Source of the DNA: Candidatus Methanomethylophilaceae archaeon
Lineage (GTDB): Archaea > Thermoplasmatota > Thermoplasmata > Methanomassiliicoccales > Methanomethylophilaceae
NCBI GenBank assembly: GCA_023230065.1
Contig: JALNYB010000004.1
Coordinates: 1-40,377 of the forward strand
Direction of reading: 5' to 3'
DNA: 40,377 bases
How positions within the stretch are numbered: the first letter of the stretch is position 1; each line of letters starts with the position of its first letter. Positions 40,009 to 40,377 of the stretch are shown here, piece after piece. The translations under genes were made by a program, and so were the position numbers. The notes under the pieces are model-generated. The model was not told the DNA's origin and searched no databases. It saw only the letters and a list, made by a program, of their open reading frames with translations.

Positions 40009-40377
40009 ACCGATCTCAAAACCAGCTATCATTGTGAACTTCAAAGCATACCTCGAGGTCGATGGCCGTGGTGCCCTTGACCTCGCCAAGGCGTGTCAAT
40101 CAGTCTCCGAAGAAACTGGTATCAAGATTGCAATATGTCCACCTATGGTCGATCTCGGTCTGGTGGCCAGGAATGTGAACATCCCAGTTCTATCTCAGAA
40201 TGTGGATCCTCATGCTCCAGGTTCATCTACCGGATGGGTCACACCCTCTATGGTGAGGGGATGCGGTGCGATCGGCACTTTGATAAATCATTCAGAACAC
40301 AAGGTCTCGATCAAGACCATAGAAGAATGCATAGAATTATCAAAAGGGTGCGAACTCGTTACCATCATATGCGCAGA
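40001..40377 (+). CDS. tpiA: triosephosphate isomerase, archaeal type (cut by the window edge)
   Basis: 125 codons are visible, from a TTG start at 40001, eight bases inside the end of fbp, and the gene runs off the right edge. It interconverts dihydroxyacetone phosphate and glyceraldehyde 3-phosphate. Segments AIIVNFKAYLEVDGRGALDLA (with the N-x-K active-site pair), ICPPMVDLGLVA, VLSQNVDP and GTLINHSEHK, with the electrophilic histidine, match archaeal TIM, whose subunits are shorter than bacterial ones. The overlapping arrangement suggests a gluconeogenic operon. Confidence 0.93.
   Translation, partial: MTKPISKPAIIVNFKAYLEVDGRGALDLAKACQSVSEETGIKIAICPPMVDLGLVARNVNIPVLSQNVDPHAPGSSTGWVTPSMVRGCGAIGTLINHSEHKVSIKTIEECIELSKGCELVTIICA

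Overview
The window looks like chromosome of a gut-type methanogenic archaeon, most likely Methanomassiliicoccales (Thermoplasmatota). That placement is an inference. It rests on archaeal genes (thermosome, NreA, Hjc, fused FBP aldolase/phosphatase, archaeal AspRS, the ADH-synthase route to shikimate), on TATA-box promoters placed about 26 bases before leaderless starts, on a C/D-box sRNA, on several Firmicutes-like genes (pyridoxal kinase, serine recombinases, YgiQ), and on the stop codons: of about 36 intact genes, 21 end in TGA, 15 in TAA and none in TAG, as expected where amber is reserved for pyrrolysine.

Layout. 1-2093 is the end of an integrated element abutting the 3' end of a tRNA-Ser(UGA) gene. 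It is AT-rich on the left, holds two decayed genes, then a 42-residue cysteine-rich ORF and a tyrosine recombinase joined by ATGA overlaps. 2094-6272 (minus strand) carries tRNA-Ser, a BASS-family transporter, an XPD/DinG-like helicase and a TPR protein. 6452-10200 (plus) is a close-packed run: pyridoxal kinase, GNAT, YgiQ radical SAM, zincin. A 50-residue basic protein lies opposite at 10274-10426. 10550-13718 (plus) has two Sel1-repeat proteins, an acidic protein of unknown function and a cytoplasmic trypsin-like protease.

13719-14543 is an unusual AT-rich gap between two converging genes. It carries four direct copies of a 40-base unit at exactly 80-base spacing and two inverted copies. 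Next come an Amt-GlnK fusion, a four-helix membrane protein and an MFS transporter (14544-18291), with three copies of one 18-base palindrome. 18393-20294 holds two aromatic amino acid genes (ADH synthase; chorismate mutase-prephenate dehydrogenase). 20367-22361 has an ArsB/NhaD-type transporter, a 32-residue membrane peptide and a YaaH-family transporter. 22566-24194 is a tandem pair of short serine recombinases beside a decayed ATPase gene (24437-24844).

24878-40377 is mostly housekeeping: DEAD-box helicase, thermosome, SPL-like radical SAM with NreA, CDGSH protein, a hisD-ppk1-ppx operon, a C/D-box sRNA, Hjc, AspRS, and fbp overlapping tpiA, which runs off the right edge. The best candidates for something undescribed are the 80-base repeat array, the shared palindrome around amt-glnK, the small coupled genes of the tRNA island, the structured RNA candidate near 30.8 kb, and the paired truncated serine recombinases.
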